Of a DNA stretch of 17,064 bases, positions 6,754 through 13,440 are shown piece by piece. The position numbers were made by a program, and so were the translations under genes. The stretch is from NCBI GenBank assembly GCA_036490215.1, contig DASXEH010000071.1:1-17064 (forward strand), given 5' to 3'. Each line of letters begins with the position of its first letter. The stretch's first letter is position 1. The notes below the pieces were generated by a model. The model saw only the letters and a program-made list of their open reading frames with translations. It was not told where the DNA came from and ran no database searches. The DNA comes from JASHSH01 sp036490215. GTDB lineage: Bacteria > Pseudomonadota > Alphaproteobacteria > Rhodospirillales > Magnetospirillaceae.

Positions 6754-7335
6754 ATGTCTTTGATCAGGAAGCTCATCGCTCTTATCGGGTTGCTGCTGGC
6801 TGGCGCCGGCGGGACAGTGGCGACGGTCACCCCCGCTCCGGCCGCAGCGGCTGCCATCAAGGATCCCGAGAACACGCTGATCATGGAGCTCAAGACCGGT
6901 CGTGTGGTCATCGCCATGCGTCCCGATCTGGCGCCCAAGCATGTGGCGCGAATCAAGGAATTGGTGCGCAAGGGCTTCTATGACGGCACGCCGTTCCACC
7001 GCGTGATCGACGGCTTCATGGCACAAGGCGGCGACCCGACAGGAACCGGCACGGGAGGCTCGGGTTTCAAACTCCAGGCCGAGTTCTCATCTGAGCACCA
7101 TGTCCGCGGCACCGTTTCGATGGCGCGTGCCCAGGATCCCAACAGCGCCGACTCGCAGTTCTTCATCTGCTTCGCACCAGCACCATTCCTGGATGGCCAG
7201 TACACGATCTGGGGCCAGGTCATCGAAGGCATGGACCATGTGGATCAGATCAAGAAAGGCGATGGCCCCAACGGTCTTGTCCACGACCCGGACAAGATCG
7301 TCTGGATGAAGGTCGCCGCTGACGTCAAAGAGTGA
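6754..7335 (+). CDS. Exported cyclophilin-type peptidyl-prolyl cis-trans isomerase
   Basis: The protein catalyses cis-trans isomerisation of X-Pro bonds and probably assists folding outside the cytoplasm. Residues 1-34 form a Sec signal peptide (RK, then a Leu/Ile-rich core and an Ala-rich end), so a periplasmic location is predicted. The cyclophilin domain spans about 40-190. FHRVIDGFMAQGGD holds catalytic Arg83, Phe88, Met89 and Gln91; SQFFICF is at 134-140 and PFLDGQYTIWGQV around 144-156. Length is 193 residues, as expected for PpiA-type proteins with a signal. ATG 6754 is preceded by GGGAAGAAG with suitable spacing. The gene lies 16 nt after coaD, so it is probably the last gene of the gyrA transcript, and a 10-bp GC hairpin follows its stop. 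Confidence 0.93.
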   Translation: MSLIRKLIALIGLLLAGAGGTVATVTPAPAAAAAIKDPENTLIMELKTGRVVIAMRPDLAPKHVARIKELVRKGFYDGTPFHRVIDGFMAQGGDPTGTGTGGSGFKLQAEFSSEHHVRGTVSMARAQDPNSADSQFFICFAPAPFLDGQYTIWGQVIEGMDHVDQIKKGDGPNGLVHDPDKIVWMKVAADVKE

Positions 7336-7352
7336 ACACCCGCGCGATCAGC

Positions 7353-7382
7353 ACCGCGGCGCTGCCGAATAGGCGCCGCGGT
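7353..7382 (+). terminator. GC-rich hairpin after cyclophilin gene
   Basis: ACCGCGGCGC (7353-7362) and GCGCCGCGGT (7373-7382) form a perfect 10-bp stem with a 10-nt loop, 18 nt after the stop codon. The tail is not T-rich. The stability and position fit transcript termination or 3'-end protection for the gyrA-coaD-cyclophilin unit. Confidence 0.55.
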
Positions 7383-7439
7383 CTATCCATCGGGCGCAGC
7401 AATCTAATTTGTCGATATAAATCAGGCGTCAAGAAGCGA

Positions 7440-7468
7440 TTGACCAAGAGGCCATAGGGTCCCTATGG
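7440..7468 (+). promoter_or_regulatory. Promoter for tRNA-Lys
   Basis: TTGACC (7440-7445) is a near-consensus -35 box; 17 nt later CTATGG (7463-7468) serves as a -10 box. The predicted start near 7475 is about 15 nt before the mature tRNA 5' end. Spacing and position are both good, while the -10 match is moderate. Confidence 0.55.
7452..7468 (+). promoter_or_regulatory. Perfect palindrome overlapping tRNA-Lys promoter
   Basis: CCATAGGG, a central T, then CCCTATGG form a perfect 8-1-8 inverted repeat inside the spacer and the -10 box. The compact, nearly loopless form suits a dimeric DNA-binding protein better than an RNA hairpin. It would compete with RNA polymerase if bound. No regulator is encoded nearby. 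Confidence 0.45.
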
Positions 7469-7489
7469 TGTGCCCCGTTTCGCGAGGGC

Positions 7490-7565
7490 GAGCCCGTAGC
7501 TCAGTCGGTAGAGCACGTGACTTTTAATCATGGGGTCGTGGGTTCGATTCCCGCCGGGCTCACCA
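7490..7565 (+). tRNA. tRNA-Lys (anticodon TTT)
   Basis: The cloverleaf is complete. The acceptor stem is GAGCCCG (7490-7496) with CGGGCTC (7555-7561), the discriminator is A7562, and CCA is encoded at 7563-7565. TAGCTCAGTCGGTAGAGCA gives the D arm. The anticodon stem CGTGA/TCATG includes one G-U pair around loop CTTTTAA, with anticodon TTT at 7523-7525. GGGTTCGATTCCC region gives the T arm. It decodes AAA and AAG lysine codons. It has its own candidate promoter, and the next reading frame starts 22 nt after the CCA. Confidence 0.97.
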
Positions 7566-7587
7566 CTCTCGCTAGGCTGTTTCCGCC

Positions 7588-8628
7588 ATGTCCAGTCCCA
7601 GCCCATTCCGTCTTTCCGTCCTTGATCAATCGCCGCTGATCGAAGGCGGTACGGGGCCGCAATCGCTGGCCAACACGCTCGACCTAGCCCAGCTGGCCGA
7701 CAGGCTCGGCTACACGCGGTACTGGCTGGCTGAGCATCACGCCACCGGCTCGCTGGCCTGCACCAGCCCCGAAGTGCTGCTGGGCCCGATCGGCATGGTC
7801 ACCAAGCGCATCCGCCTGGGCACCGGCGGCATCATGCTGCCCCATTACAGTCCGTTCAAAGTGGCCGAGGTGTTCAGCACGCTTGCCGGGCTCTTTCCGG
7901 GCCGCGTCGATCTCGGCATCGGCCGCGCGCCGGGCACCGATCAGATCACGGTGGTGGCGCTGCAGCGCGATCGCCGCCAGCACATGCCGGATGACTTCAT
8001 CGAACAGATGTCGGAGTTGTTGGCCTATTTCGAAGATCGCATTCCATCCGATCATCCATTCCATCGCCTCAGCCACAGCCTGCCGGGCGGCGTCGAAAAG
8101 CCCGTGGTTTGGCTGTTGGGCTCATCGAGCCAAAGCGGCGAGTGGGCGGCGCAGCTTGGTCTGCCTTACGCCTTTGCCGATTTCATCGGCGGTGGCGGTT
8201 CCGTCATCGCGCAGGAATACAAAAATACTTTCCAACCGTCGCAGCGCCTGGACAAGCCGCGTGTCGTGGTAGCCGTGCGCGTGATCTGCGCCGAGACCGA
8301 GGAAGAGGCGCTACGGCTGAGCGCCAGCCAGCAGGTGCAGCTGATCCAATTACAGCAAGGGCGGCCCAAGCCCAGCCTGCCGCCAGATGAAGCGATCAAG
8401 CTGCTGGAGCAGAGCGGGATTCGTTTAGGCGTGGCGCCGATGGGGCGGCGGCTAGTGGTTGGTTCGCCGCAGGCGGTGCGGCAGACGCTGGAGAAGGTGG
8501 CTGCAGAGTTCGGCGCCCAAGAGATCATGGTGCTGACGACCACCTATGATCACGACGCGCGGCGCAAATCCTACGAGTTGCTTGCCGACGCGTTCGGTCT
8601 ATCCGCGATGGCCGTCGCGGCCGATTGA
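7588..8628 (+). CDS. LLM-class flavin-dependent oxidoreductase (MsnO8/YhbW type)
   Basis: This 346-residue protein belongs to the bacterial luciferase-like monooxygenase superfamily, which uses reduced FMN or F420 to oxidise small substrates. Typical features are the N-terminal strand LSVLDQSPL, YWLAEHH (46-51), the LGTGGIMLPHYSPFKVAE stretch and GRVDLGIGRAPG (105-116), all in the TIM barrel. Its closest group by eye is the MsnO8/YhbW type. The substrate cannot be assigned. No clear Shine-Dalgarno sequence precedes ATG 7588. Only 22 nt separate it from the tRNA CCA end, so it may be expressed from the tRNA promoter. Its TGA overlaps the ATG-rich start region of the following acetyltransferase, so those two are probably co-translated. 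Confidence 0.85.
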   Translation: MSSPSPFRLSVLDQSPLIEGGTGPQSLANTLDLAQLADRLGYTRYWLAEHHATGSLACTSPEVLLGPIGMVTKRIRLGTGGIMLPHYSPFKVAEVFSTLAGLFPGRVDLGIGRAPGTDQITVVALQRDRRQHMPDDFIEQMSELLAYFEDRIPSDHPFHRLSHSLPGGVEKPVVWLLGSSSQSGEWAAQLGLPYAFADFIGGGGSVIAQEYKNTFQPSQRLDKPRVVVAVRVICAETEEEALRLSASQQVQLIQLQQGRPKPSLPPDEAIKLLEQSGIRLGVAPMGRRLVVGSPQAVRQTLEKVAAEFGAQEIMVLTTTYDHDARRKSYELLADAFGLSAMAVAAD

Positions 8629-8639
8629 TGGGGGGAAGC

Positions 8640-9131
8640 ATGCTCGAGATTCGCGATGCGGTGTTAGGCGATATGGCGGCGATGTTGCCGATCTATAACG
8701 ACGCGGTGATCAACACCACGGCAGTTTACGACTACACACCGCGCACCATCGAGGCGCAGGAGAAATGGTACGCGGCCAAGCTCGAACAGAACCTGCCCGT
8801 ATTGGTGGCGACCGACGGCGGCCGTGCGGTTGGATTTTCCAGCTATGGCCCATTCCGGCCTTGGCCCGCCTATCTCTACACCGTCGAGAATTCGATCTAT
8901 GTGGCACCTGATCAACGCGGCAAGGGCGTCGGCTCGGCGCTTCTGGGGCCGCTGATCGAACGGGCGCAAAAGGCCAAGCTGAACACGATGGTGGCCGGGA
9001 TCGACGCCTCGAACGCCGTCAGCATCAAACTGCATAAGCGTTTCGGCTATGTCGAAGTGGGGCATTTCAAGCAGGTGGGATGGAAATTCGACCGCTGGCT
9101 TGACCTGACCTTCATGCAACGGATGCTCTGA
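8640..9131 (+). CDS. GNAT N-acetyltransferase, MnaT/phosphinothricin acetyltransferase type
   Basis: The 163-residue protein transfers an acetyl group from acetyl-CoA to a small amine. The GNAT acetyl-CoA loop is QRGKGVG (92-98). Its framework, with IYNDAVINTTAVYD at 18-31, TVENSIYV containing Glu83, MVAGIDASNAVSIKLHKRFGY and a closing GWKFDRWLDLTFMQ, closely follows the YncA/MnaT and Pat/Bar family. Known members acetylate methionine sulfoximine/sulfone or phosphinothricin, so detoxification of amino-acid analogues is plausible but not proven here. ATG 8640 is chosen because GGGGGAAGC lies directly before it; TTG 8625 and ATG 8628 are in-frame alternatives that lack such a site. It follows the LLM oxidoreductase by 11 nt. 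Confidence 0.88.
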   Translation: MLEIRDAVLGDMAAMLPIYNDAVINTTAVYDYTPRTIEAQEKWYAAKLEQNLPVLVATDGGRAVGFSSYGPFRPWPAYLYTVENSIYVAPDQRGKGVGSALLGPLIERAQKAKLNTMVAGIDASNAVSIKLHKRFGYVEVGHFKQVGWKFDRWLDLTFMQRML

Positions 9132-9134
9132 GCG

Positions 9135-9220
9135 ATCGTTCAGTTCCGCGCAAGTATCTGTTCCAAATTTCGGTATTTTCGGCCACGGTTTTATGGCCCA
9201 TATCCAATTCCGTGAACGAT
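9135..9220 (+). repeat. Imperfectly explained inverted repeat flanking the tautomerase leader
   Basis: ATCGTTCA (9135-9142) and TGAACGAT (9213-9220) are perfect 8-bp arms separated by 70 nt that include the A/T-rich leader of the tautomerase gene. They could be two binding half-sites or a long-range leader stem just before the Shine-Dalgarno sequence. Chance occurrence is possible. Confidence 0.25.
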
Positions 9221-9230
9221 GGAGGCCATC

Positions 9231-9617
9231 ATGCCCCTTGCGGAAATCTCGCTCCTGCGCGGCAAGTCGCCCGATTACATTCGGGCCATCGCCGACGCAG
9301 TTTATCAAGCCCTGATCGAAGCGTACAACGCGCCGGTCGGCGACCGGTTTCAGACCATCCGCCAATTCGAGCCCGGCGAGCTGATCTACGATCCCGATTA
9401 TCTCGGCATCCATCGCACCGACGATGTCGTGTTCATCCGCATCACGGCGGGTAAGTGGCGCGATACCGACACTAAGAAGAAATTCTACAAACACCTGACC
9501 GATCTTCTGGTCGCCAAACCCGGGATGCGGCCCGAAGACGTGGTGATCGTGATGTCGCCGACCGATCGCGACGACTGGTCTTTCGGCAATGGCCGGGTGC
9601 AATACGTCGATCCTTAA
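9231..9617 (+). CDS. Tautomerase family protein (Tautomerase_2-like)
   Basis: This 128-residue protein belongs to the 4-oxalocrotonate tautomerase superfamily, in which the N-terminal proline exposed after Met removal acts as the catalytic base. Here the sequence starts Met-Pro-Leu (Pro2), which fixes the start at ATG 9231 and agrees with GGAGG at 9221-9225 and a 5-nt spacer. The longer in-frame ATG at 9219 would bury the proline. GDRFQTIRQFEPGELIYDPDYLGIHRTDDVVFIRIT and the ending DDWSFGNGRVQYV (114-126) match the single-chain ~130-residue Tautomerase_2 group. The physiological substrate is unknown; such proteins are often near dehalogenase or flavin-enzyme genes. A DUF4865 gene starts 10 nt after its stop, so the two probably form a pair. 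Confidence 0.85.
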   Translation: MPLAEISLLRGKSPDYIRAIADAVYQALIEAYNAPVGDRFQTIRQFEPGELIYDPDYLGIHRTDDVVFIRITAGKWRDTDTKKKFYKHLTDLLVAKPGMRPEDVVIVMSPTDRDDWSFGNGRVQYVDP

Positions 9618-9627
9618 GAGCGTCATC

Positions 9628-10071
9628 ATGCTCGCGATGCATTACGCGATTCCGCTGAGCAGTCCACACACGCCCGACTCGATCCGGCAGCGGGCGCGCG
9701 AACGTGGGCCGATGTTCGATGGCATGCCGGGGCTGAAGGACAAGCTGTTCCTGCTCGATACGATCGATCCGTGCTACGCGACCTTCTACCTTTGGCGTAC
9801 GCCCGAGGCGGCGCAAGCGTTCCTTGAAGGCGATTTCTTCAAAGCGCTCAGCCAGGCGTTTGGCCGGCCCGAAGTTCATCTCTGGCTGACCGCTGCCGAA
9901 GGCTTGCCCGCTGGAGCCTGGGATCGCGCCGTGCTGTCGATGTCGGGTGGGCCAGAGCCGAAGGCCGACTCGGTCAAGGTGATCGAGCCGCTGACCGGCA
10001 AATACCGTTGGCTGGCGCAGACGCCCGCCGCCGGCCGCCAATTCGATGTGATGTATCACGCGCACGGGTAA
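9628..10071 (+). CDS. DUF4865 family protein
   Basis: A 147-residue protein with the DUF4865 pattern: an N-terminus MLAMHYAIPL, then IRQRARERGPMFDGMPGLKDKLFLL (20-43), ATFYLWRTPEAAQAFL (51-66) and FKALSQAFGRPEVHLWL (71-87). This reads as a ferredoxin-like alpha/beta barrel monooxygenase-type (ABM dimer) fold, but no biochemical function is known to me. ATG 9628 is chosen because family members start with a similar short MxAMxY sequence; ATG 9637 is possible and the Shine-Dalgarno match is weak (AAGAG). It is shorter than the ~180 residues I recall for the family. Its adjacency to a tautomerase is a recurring pairing, suggesting a joint role in processing a small compound. Confidence 0.75.
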   Translation: MLAMHYAIPLSSPHTPDSIRQRARERGPMFDGMPGLKDKLFLLDTIDPCYATFYLWRTPEAAQAFLEGDFFKALSQAFGRPEVHLWLTAAEGLPAGAWDRAVLSMSGGPEPKADSVKVIEPLTGKYRWLAQTPAAGRQFDVMYHAHG

Positions 10072-10131
10072 TCGCCACGCCTACGCGCCTGCGCTACTAT
10101 TGTTTCGCAATCGGGAGCAGGGAAACGATTG

Positions 10132-11124
10132 GTGGCGCGCGCGGTTTTTCTTCATAGCGGATTTCGATCCGGCAGCACCTGGTTCTGGAGCCGATTCCGC
10201 GCTTGCGCCGACGCTTATGCTTATTGCGAGCCGTTCAATGTGCGCCTGGCCGCGCTGACCCCGGGCGAGGTGATCAACAACCACCCGGACGCCTGGGCAT
10301 CGGGCCACCCGAAGCTGACGCAGCCGTATTTCGCGGAATACGCGCCGCTGCTGAAGCGCGAAGGCGGCATCGTCGATTTCGATCCGCGTTTCGCCGTCGA
10401 ATCTTATTTCCAGATCGAGGCCGATCCGACGACTGAGCGTTATATCGCGACGCTCAAAGATCTGGCGCGCCGCAACAGCAAGACGCCGGTGCTGGGATTC
10501 TGCGGCACGCTCGGCCGCGTCGATTGGTTCAAGCGCTTCGCTGACGGCATCAACGTGATCACCTGGCGCAACCCGCGTGACCAATGGTGTTCGACCCACA
10601 ATCAGCTTGTGGACGAGGGCAATATCCATTTCGAGGTGCATTACCTGCTCGTCGCCTATGTCGGCAGATTGAACTCGCAATTTGCGCCGTTGCTCGAAGG
10701 GCTGCCGCCGATCCCATCCCCCGATTCGATCTCAGCCGATATGCCATTGTTTGCGCGGCCCGAAGGCGCGGCCGATCGGTTCCGTGTTTTCTTGCGGGTG
10801 TTCCTGATCGACACGCTGCTCTCGGTGCAAGCGGCCGACACGGTGGTCGATCTCGATTTGCTGAGCGTCTTCGCGACGTATCGCCGCGAAGCCAAAGACC
10901 AATTGCGCGAACAGACAGGCTTAAAGTCTCTGTCCTTCGACGATTGCCGTTTGCCTAATCATCGCTTTCGCGCCGACGCCGACTATGCGTCGCTCTTGTC
11001 TGAGGGGTTGGCCTGGCTGGATGGGTTGGCAGGCTCGCCCTGGGCTAAAACCTTTGAGACATCGCTGCCCTTCGCGCGCGGCCGCTTGGCCGATCTGATC
11101 GCCTCCGAAGCGGCCGGTGCTTGA
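10132..11124 (+). CDS. Sulfotransferase-fold protein
   Basis: The 330-residue protein has a P-loop-like 5'-phosphosulfate motif, HSGFRSGSTWFWSRFR (about residues 8-23), directly at the N-terminus. A 3'-phosphate-binding segment, WRNPRDQWCSTHNQ, follows at about 145-158, with Arg149 and Ser154 as candidates for the PAPS contacts. These two motifs in this order mark PAPS-dependent sulfotransferases, which transfer sulfate to a hydroxyl or amine. There is no signal peptide or membrane segment, so it is cytoplasmic. The acceptor cannot be assigned; the C-terminal half has no motif I recognise. GTG 10132 is preferred over TTG 10129; both follow AGGGA (10119-10123). The gene stands alone, with no glycosyltransferases or PAPS-synthesis genes beside it. 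Confidence 0.72.
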   Translation: MARAVFLHSGFRSGSTWFWSRFRACADAYAYCEPFNVRLAALTPGEVINNHPDAWASGHPKLTQPYFAEYAPLLKREGGIVDFDPRFAVESYFQIEADPTTERYIATLKDLARRNSKTPVLGFCGTLGRVDWFKRFADGINVITWRNPRDQWCSTHNQLVDEGNIHFEVHYLLVAYVGRLNSQFAPLLEGLPPIPSPDSISADMPLFARPEGAADRFRVFLRVFLIDTLLSVQAADTVVDLDLLSVFATYRREAKDQLREQTGLKSLSFDDCRLPNHRFRADADYASLLSEGLAWLDGLAGSPWAKTFETSLPFARGRLADLIASEAAGA

Positions 11125-11212
11125 ATCCCATCGTTTTCCGCGCCTTTACCACGGTTCACCGCCCGCCTAAACTCGACCCACGAGACAAGCGTCACATCAG
11201 AAAGGACGCAGC

Positions 11213-11992
11213 GTGGCAGGAAGCGTTTTCGACTCGTTCAAGCTGACCGGCGAAACAGCGGTTGTGACCGGTGGTGGCCGCGGCATCGGCCGTGCGATCG
11301 CATTAGGCCTGGCGCAAGCTGGTGCGAAGATCTGTATCGCCGATCTTGATGCCAAGACCGGCTCGAGTGTTGCTGACGAAATCCGCGCCGCGGGTGGCGT
11401 GGGCAGCGCCTATACGGCCGATGTCGGTGACGAACAATCAGTCGAGGCGTTGTTCAAAGCTGTGGCCGCTGATCACGGCGGGCCGCACATCCTCATCAAC
11501 AATGCCGGCACAGCCATCCGCAAGCCAAGCCTGACCGTGTCGATGGAAGATTGGGACACGGTCATCCGTATCAACATGACCGGCTCGTTCCTCTGCGCCC
11601 GAGTCGCCGCGCGCTACATGATCGAGGCGGGCGGGGGACGCATCGTCAACATGGCGTCGATCATGGGCCTGTCGGGCGGCGGGCTTTATCCCAACATCTC
11701 CTACCAGACCAGCAAAGGCGCGGTGGTCAATATGACGCGCGCGCTGGCGTTGGAATGGGCAAAGTCGAATATCCGCGTCAACGCGGTGGCGCCGACCTGG
11801 GTGCGCACCGATTTCATCAAGGGGCTGCTGGGCCAACCCGACCTCGTCAAACAGATCGAAGCGATGATGCCGCTCGGCCGCATGGCCGATCCTGAGGACA
11901 TCGTCGGCGCCGTGTTGTTCCTCGCCAGCCCAGCCTCGGGGATGGTGACAGGGCATACGCTGCCCGTTGATGGAGGGTTCCTGGCCCAATGA
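11213..11992 (+). CDS. SDR family NAD(P)-dependent oxidoreductase
   Basis: A 259-residue classical short-chain dehydrogenase. The cofactor motif TGGGRGIG is at 19-26, Asp70-Val71 contacts adenine, NNAG is at 96-99, Asn121 and Ser149 belong to the active site, and Tyr164-x3-Lys168 (YQTSK) is catalytic. The C-terminus HTLPVDGGFLAQ is typical. It resembles gluconate 5-dehydrogenase/3-oxoacyl reductase-like enzymes. The acidic residue after beta-2 (IADLD) suggests NAD preference. The start is GTG 11213 after AAAGGA. Its stop overlaps the otnC-like ATG by 4 nt (ATGA), so the genes are translationally coupled. By context it probably oxidises a C4 sugar acid or sugar alcohol feeding the OtnI and OtnC steps; this role is inferred, because known pathways use a different dehydrogenase family. 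Confidence 0.9.
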   Translation: MAGSVFDSFKLTGETAVVTGGGRGIGRAIALGLAQAGAKICIADLDAKTGSSVADEIRAAGGVGSAYTADVGDEQSVEALFKAVAADHGGPHILINNAGTAIRKPSLTVSMEDWDTVIRINMTGSFLCARVAARYMIEAGGGRIVNMASIMGLSGGGLYPNISYQTSKGAVVNMTRALALEWAKSNIRVNAVAPTWVRTDFIKGLLGQPDLVKQIEAMMPLGRMADPEDIVGAVLFLASPASGMVTGHTLPVDGGFLAQ

Positions 11993-12627
11993 GCAGCGAA
12001 GCGCGCGCCCGCGAGGAAATCGTCATATACGGCCGCTCGATGTTCGAGCGGCGGCTGACCTTCGGCAGTTCCGGCAATATCAGCGTCCGCGTCGATGACG
12101 GCTGGCTGATGACGCCGACCAATTCGACATTGGGCCGCCTCGATCCGGCGCGTATCGCCAAGGTCGATGACGCGGGCAAGTTGGTTTCAGGCGACCCGCC
12201 GACCAAGGAGAAATTCCTGCATGTGGCGATGTATCAGGAGCGGCCGAAAGCAAAAGCAGTCGTGCATCTTCACGCAACGCATTCCGTGGCCGTCTCTTGC
12301 CTCGACGGCATAGACCACCACGATGTGCTGCCGCCGATCACCGCCTATTACATCATGCGCGTCGGCCGGCTGCCGCTGATCCCATATTTCCCGCCAGGCG
12401 ATGAGACCTTGGCCGATGCGGTGCGTAAGGTGGCGTCGAAGCACACCGCCGTTCTGCTCGCCAATCACGGGCCTGTGGTGGCCGGCACCTCGCTCGATGC
12501 CGCCGTCAACGCGACCGAGGAGTTGGAAGAGACGGCGCGGCTCTATCTCATGCTGCATGGGCGCGAGACCAAATATCTCGCCCCCGATGCCGTCGAAGCC
12601 CTGCGCCGCAAATACCCGCTCGATTGA
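11989..12627 (+). CDS. otnC: Class II aldolase/adducin family, 3-oxo-tetronate 4-phosphate decarboxylase-like
   Basis: A 212-residue class II aldolase. OtnC decarboxylates 3-oxo-tetronate 4-phosphate to dihydroxyacetone phosphate and CO2. Visible motifs are GSSGNIS (26-32) for phosphate binding, TPTNS (42-46), catalytic acid Glu74 in PTKEKFLH, and zinc ligands His93, His95 (VHLHATHS) and His160 (ANHGP). Length and motif spacing fit OtnC (YgbL) better than fuculose- or ribulose-phosphate enzymes, though close relatives exist. The partner isomerase downstream supports the assignment. ATG 11989 overlaps the SDR stop (ATGA). No OtnK kinase, which would supply the phosphorylated substrate, is encoded in the window. 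Confidence 0.82.
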   Translation: MSSEARAREEIVIYGRSMFERRLTFGSSGNISVRVDDGWLMTPTNSTLGRLDPARIAKVDDAGKLVSGDPPTKEKFLHVAMYQERPKAKAVVHLHATHSVAVSCLDGIDHHDVLPPITAYYIMRVGRLPLIPYFPPGDETLADAVRKVASKHTAVLLANHGPVVAGTSLDAAVNATEELEETARLYLMLHGRETKYLAPDAVEALRRKYPLD

Positions 12628-12635
12628 GGAGTCCC

Positions 12636-13430
12636 ATGGTCAAGCTTGCCGCCAACCTGTCGATGTTGTTCAACGAGGTCGATTTCCTGGAGCGTTTCGG
12701 CGCCGCGGCCAAAGCGGGATTCAAAGCCGCCGAGTATCTGTTCCCCTATGCCTATGAGGCGAAGGATCTGGCCGCGCGCCTGCAGGCCAATGGGATGGAG
12801 CAGGTGCTGTTCAACATGTTCCCCGGCAATTGGGACAAGGGCGAGCGCGGCATCTCGGCGCTGCCGGGCCGCGAGGACGAGTTCAGGAAATCGGTCGACC
12901 AGGCGCTGACCTATGCTGCCGCGCTGAAATGCCCGAAGGTCCATGTCATGGCCGGCATCGTGCCGGCGGGGATCGACAAGGCGCGCTGCGAGGCGACTTA
13001 TATCGAGAATCTGAAATTCGCGACCAAGACCGCGGCCAGCGCCGGCGTGTTGTTGGTGCTCGAACCGTTGAACCCGACCGACTTCGCGGGCTATTTTCTG
13101 TCGAGCGTGCCGCAGGCCAAAGGAATCATCGATGCCGTTGGCGCGCCCAATCTGAAAGTACAATTCGACATCTATCACCAGCAGATGGCACATGGCTCCA
13201 TCGCTTCGACCTTGAAGGCACATTTCGCCTCGGTCGGCCATGTACAGATCGCGGGTGTACCGGGCCGGCACGAGCCGGACGAGGGGCAGGAGATCAACAC
13301 CCGCTATTTGTTCGGCCTGCTCGACGAGCTGGGTTACGACGGCTGGGTCGGCTGCGAATACCGGCCGCGCGCAGGCACCGTGGCCGGGCTCGGCTGGACG
13401 AAAGCGTGGGGGATCACGCCCAAAGCATAG
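12636..13430 (+). CDS. otnI: 2-oxo-tetronate isomerase / hydroxypyruvate isomerase family TIM barrel
   Basis: A 264-residue xylose-isomerase-like TIM barrel of the Hyi/OtnI family. OtnI interconverts 2-oxo- and 3-oxo-tetronate, whereas Hyi converts hydroxypyruvate to tartronate semialdehyde; neighbouring OtnC favours OtnI. Metal-site residues are Glu143 (LVLEPLN), Asp178 (QFDIYHQQ), Gln204 (HVQIAGVPGRHEP) and Glu241 (GCEYRP). The N-terminus KLAANLSMLFNEVDFLERF is characteristic. ATG 12636 has GAGGAG (12626-12631) 4 nt upstream, partly overlapping the otnC stop; the in-frame TTG at 12624 is rejected. The gene is third in an operon of four. Hydroxypyruvate isomerase remains the main alternative. 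Confidence 0.85.
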   Translation: MVKLAANLSMLFNEVDFLERFGAAAKAGFKAAEYLFPYAYEAKDLAARLQANGMEQVLFNMFPGNWDKGERGISALPGREDEFRKSVDQALTYAAALKCPKVHVMAGIVPAGIDKARCEATYIENLKFATKTAASAGVLLVLEPLNPTDFAGYFLSSVPQAKGIIDAVGAPNLKVQFDIYHQQMAHGSIASTLKAHFASVGHVQIAGVPGRHEPDEGQEINTRYLFGLLDELGYDGWVGCEYRPRAGTVAGLGWTKAWGITPKA

Positions 13431-13440
13431 AGGTCACGCC

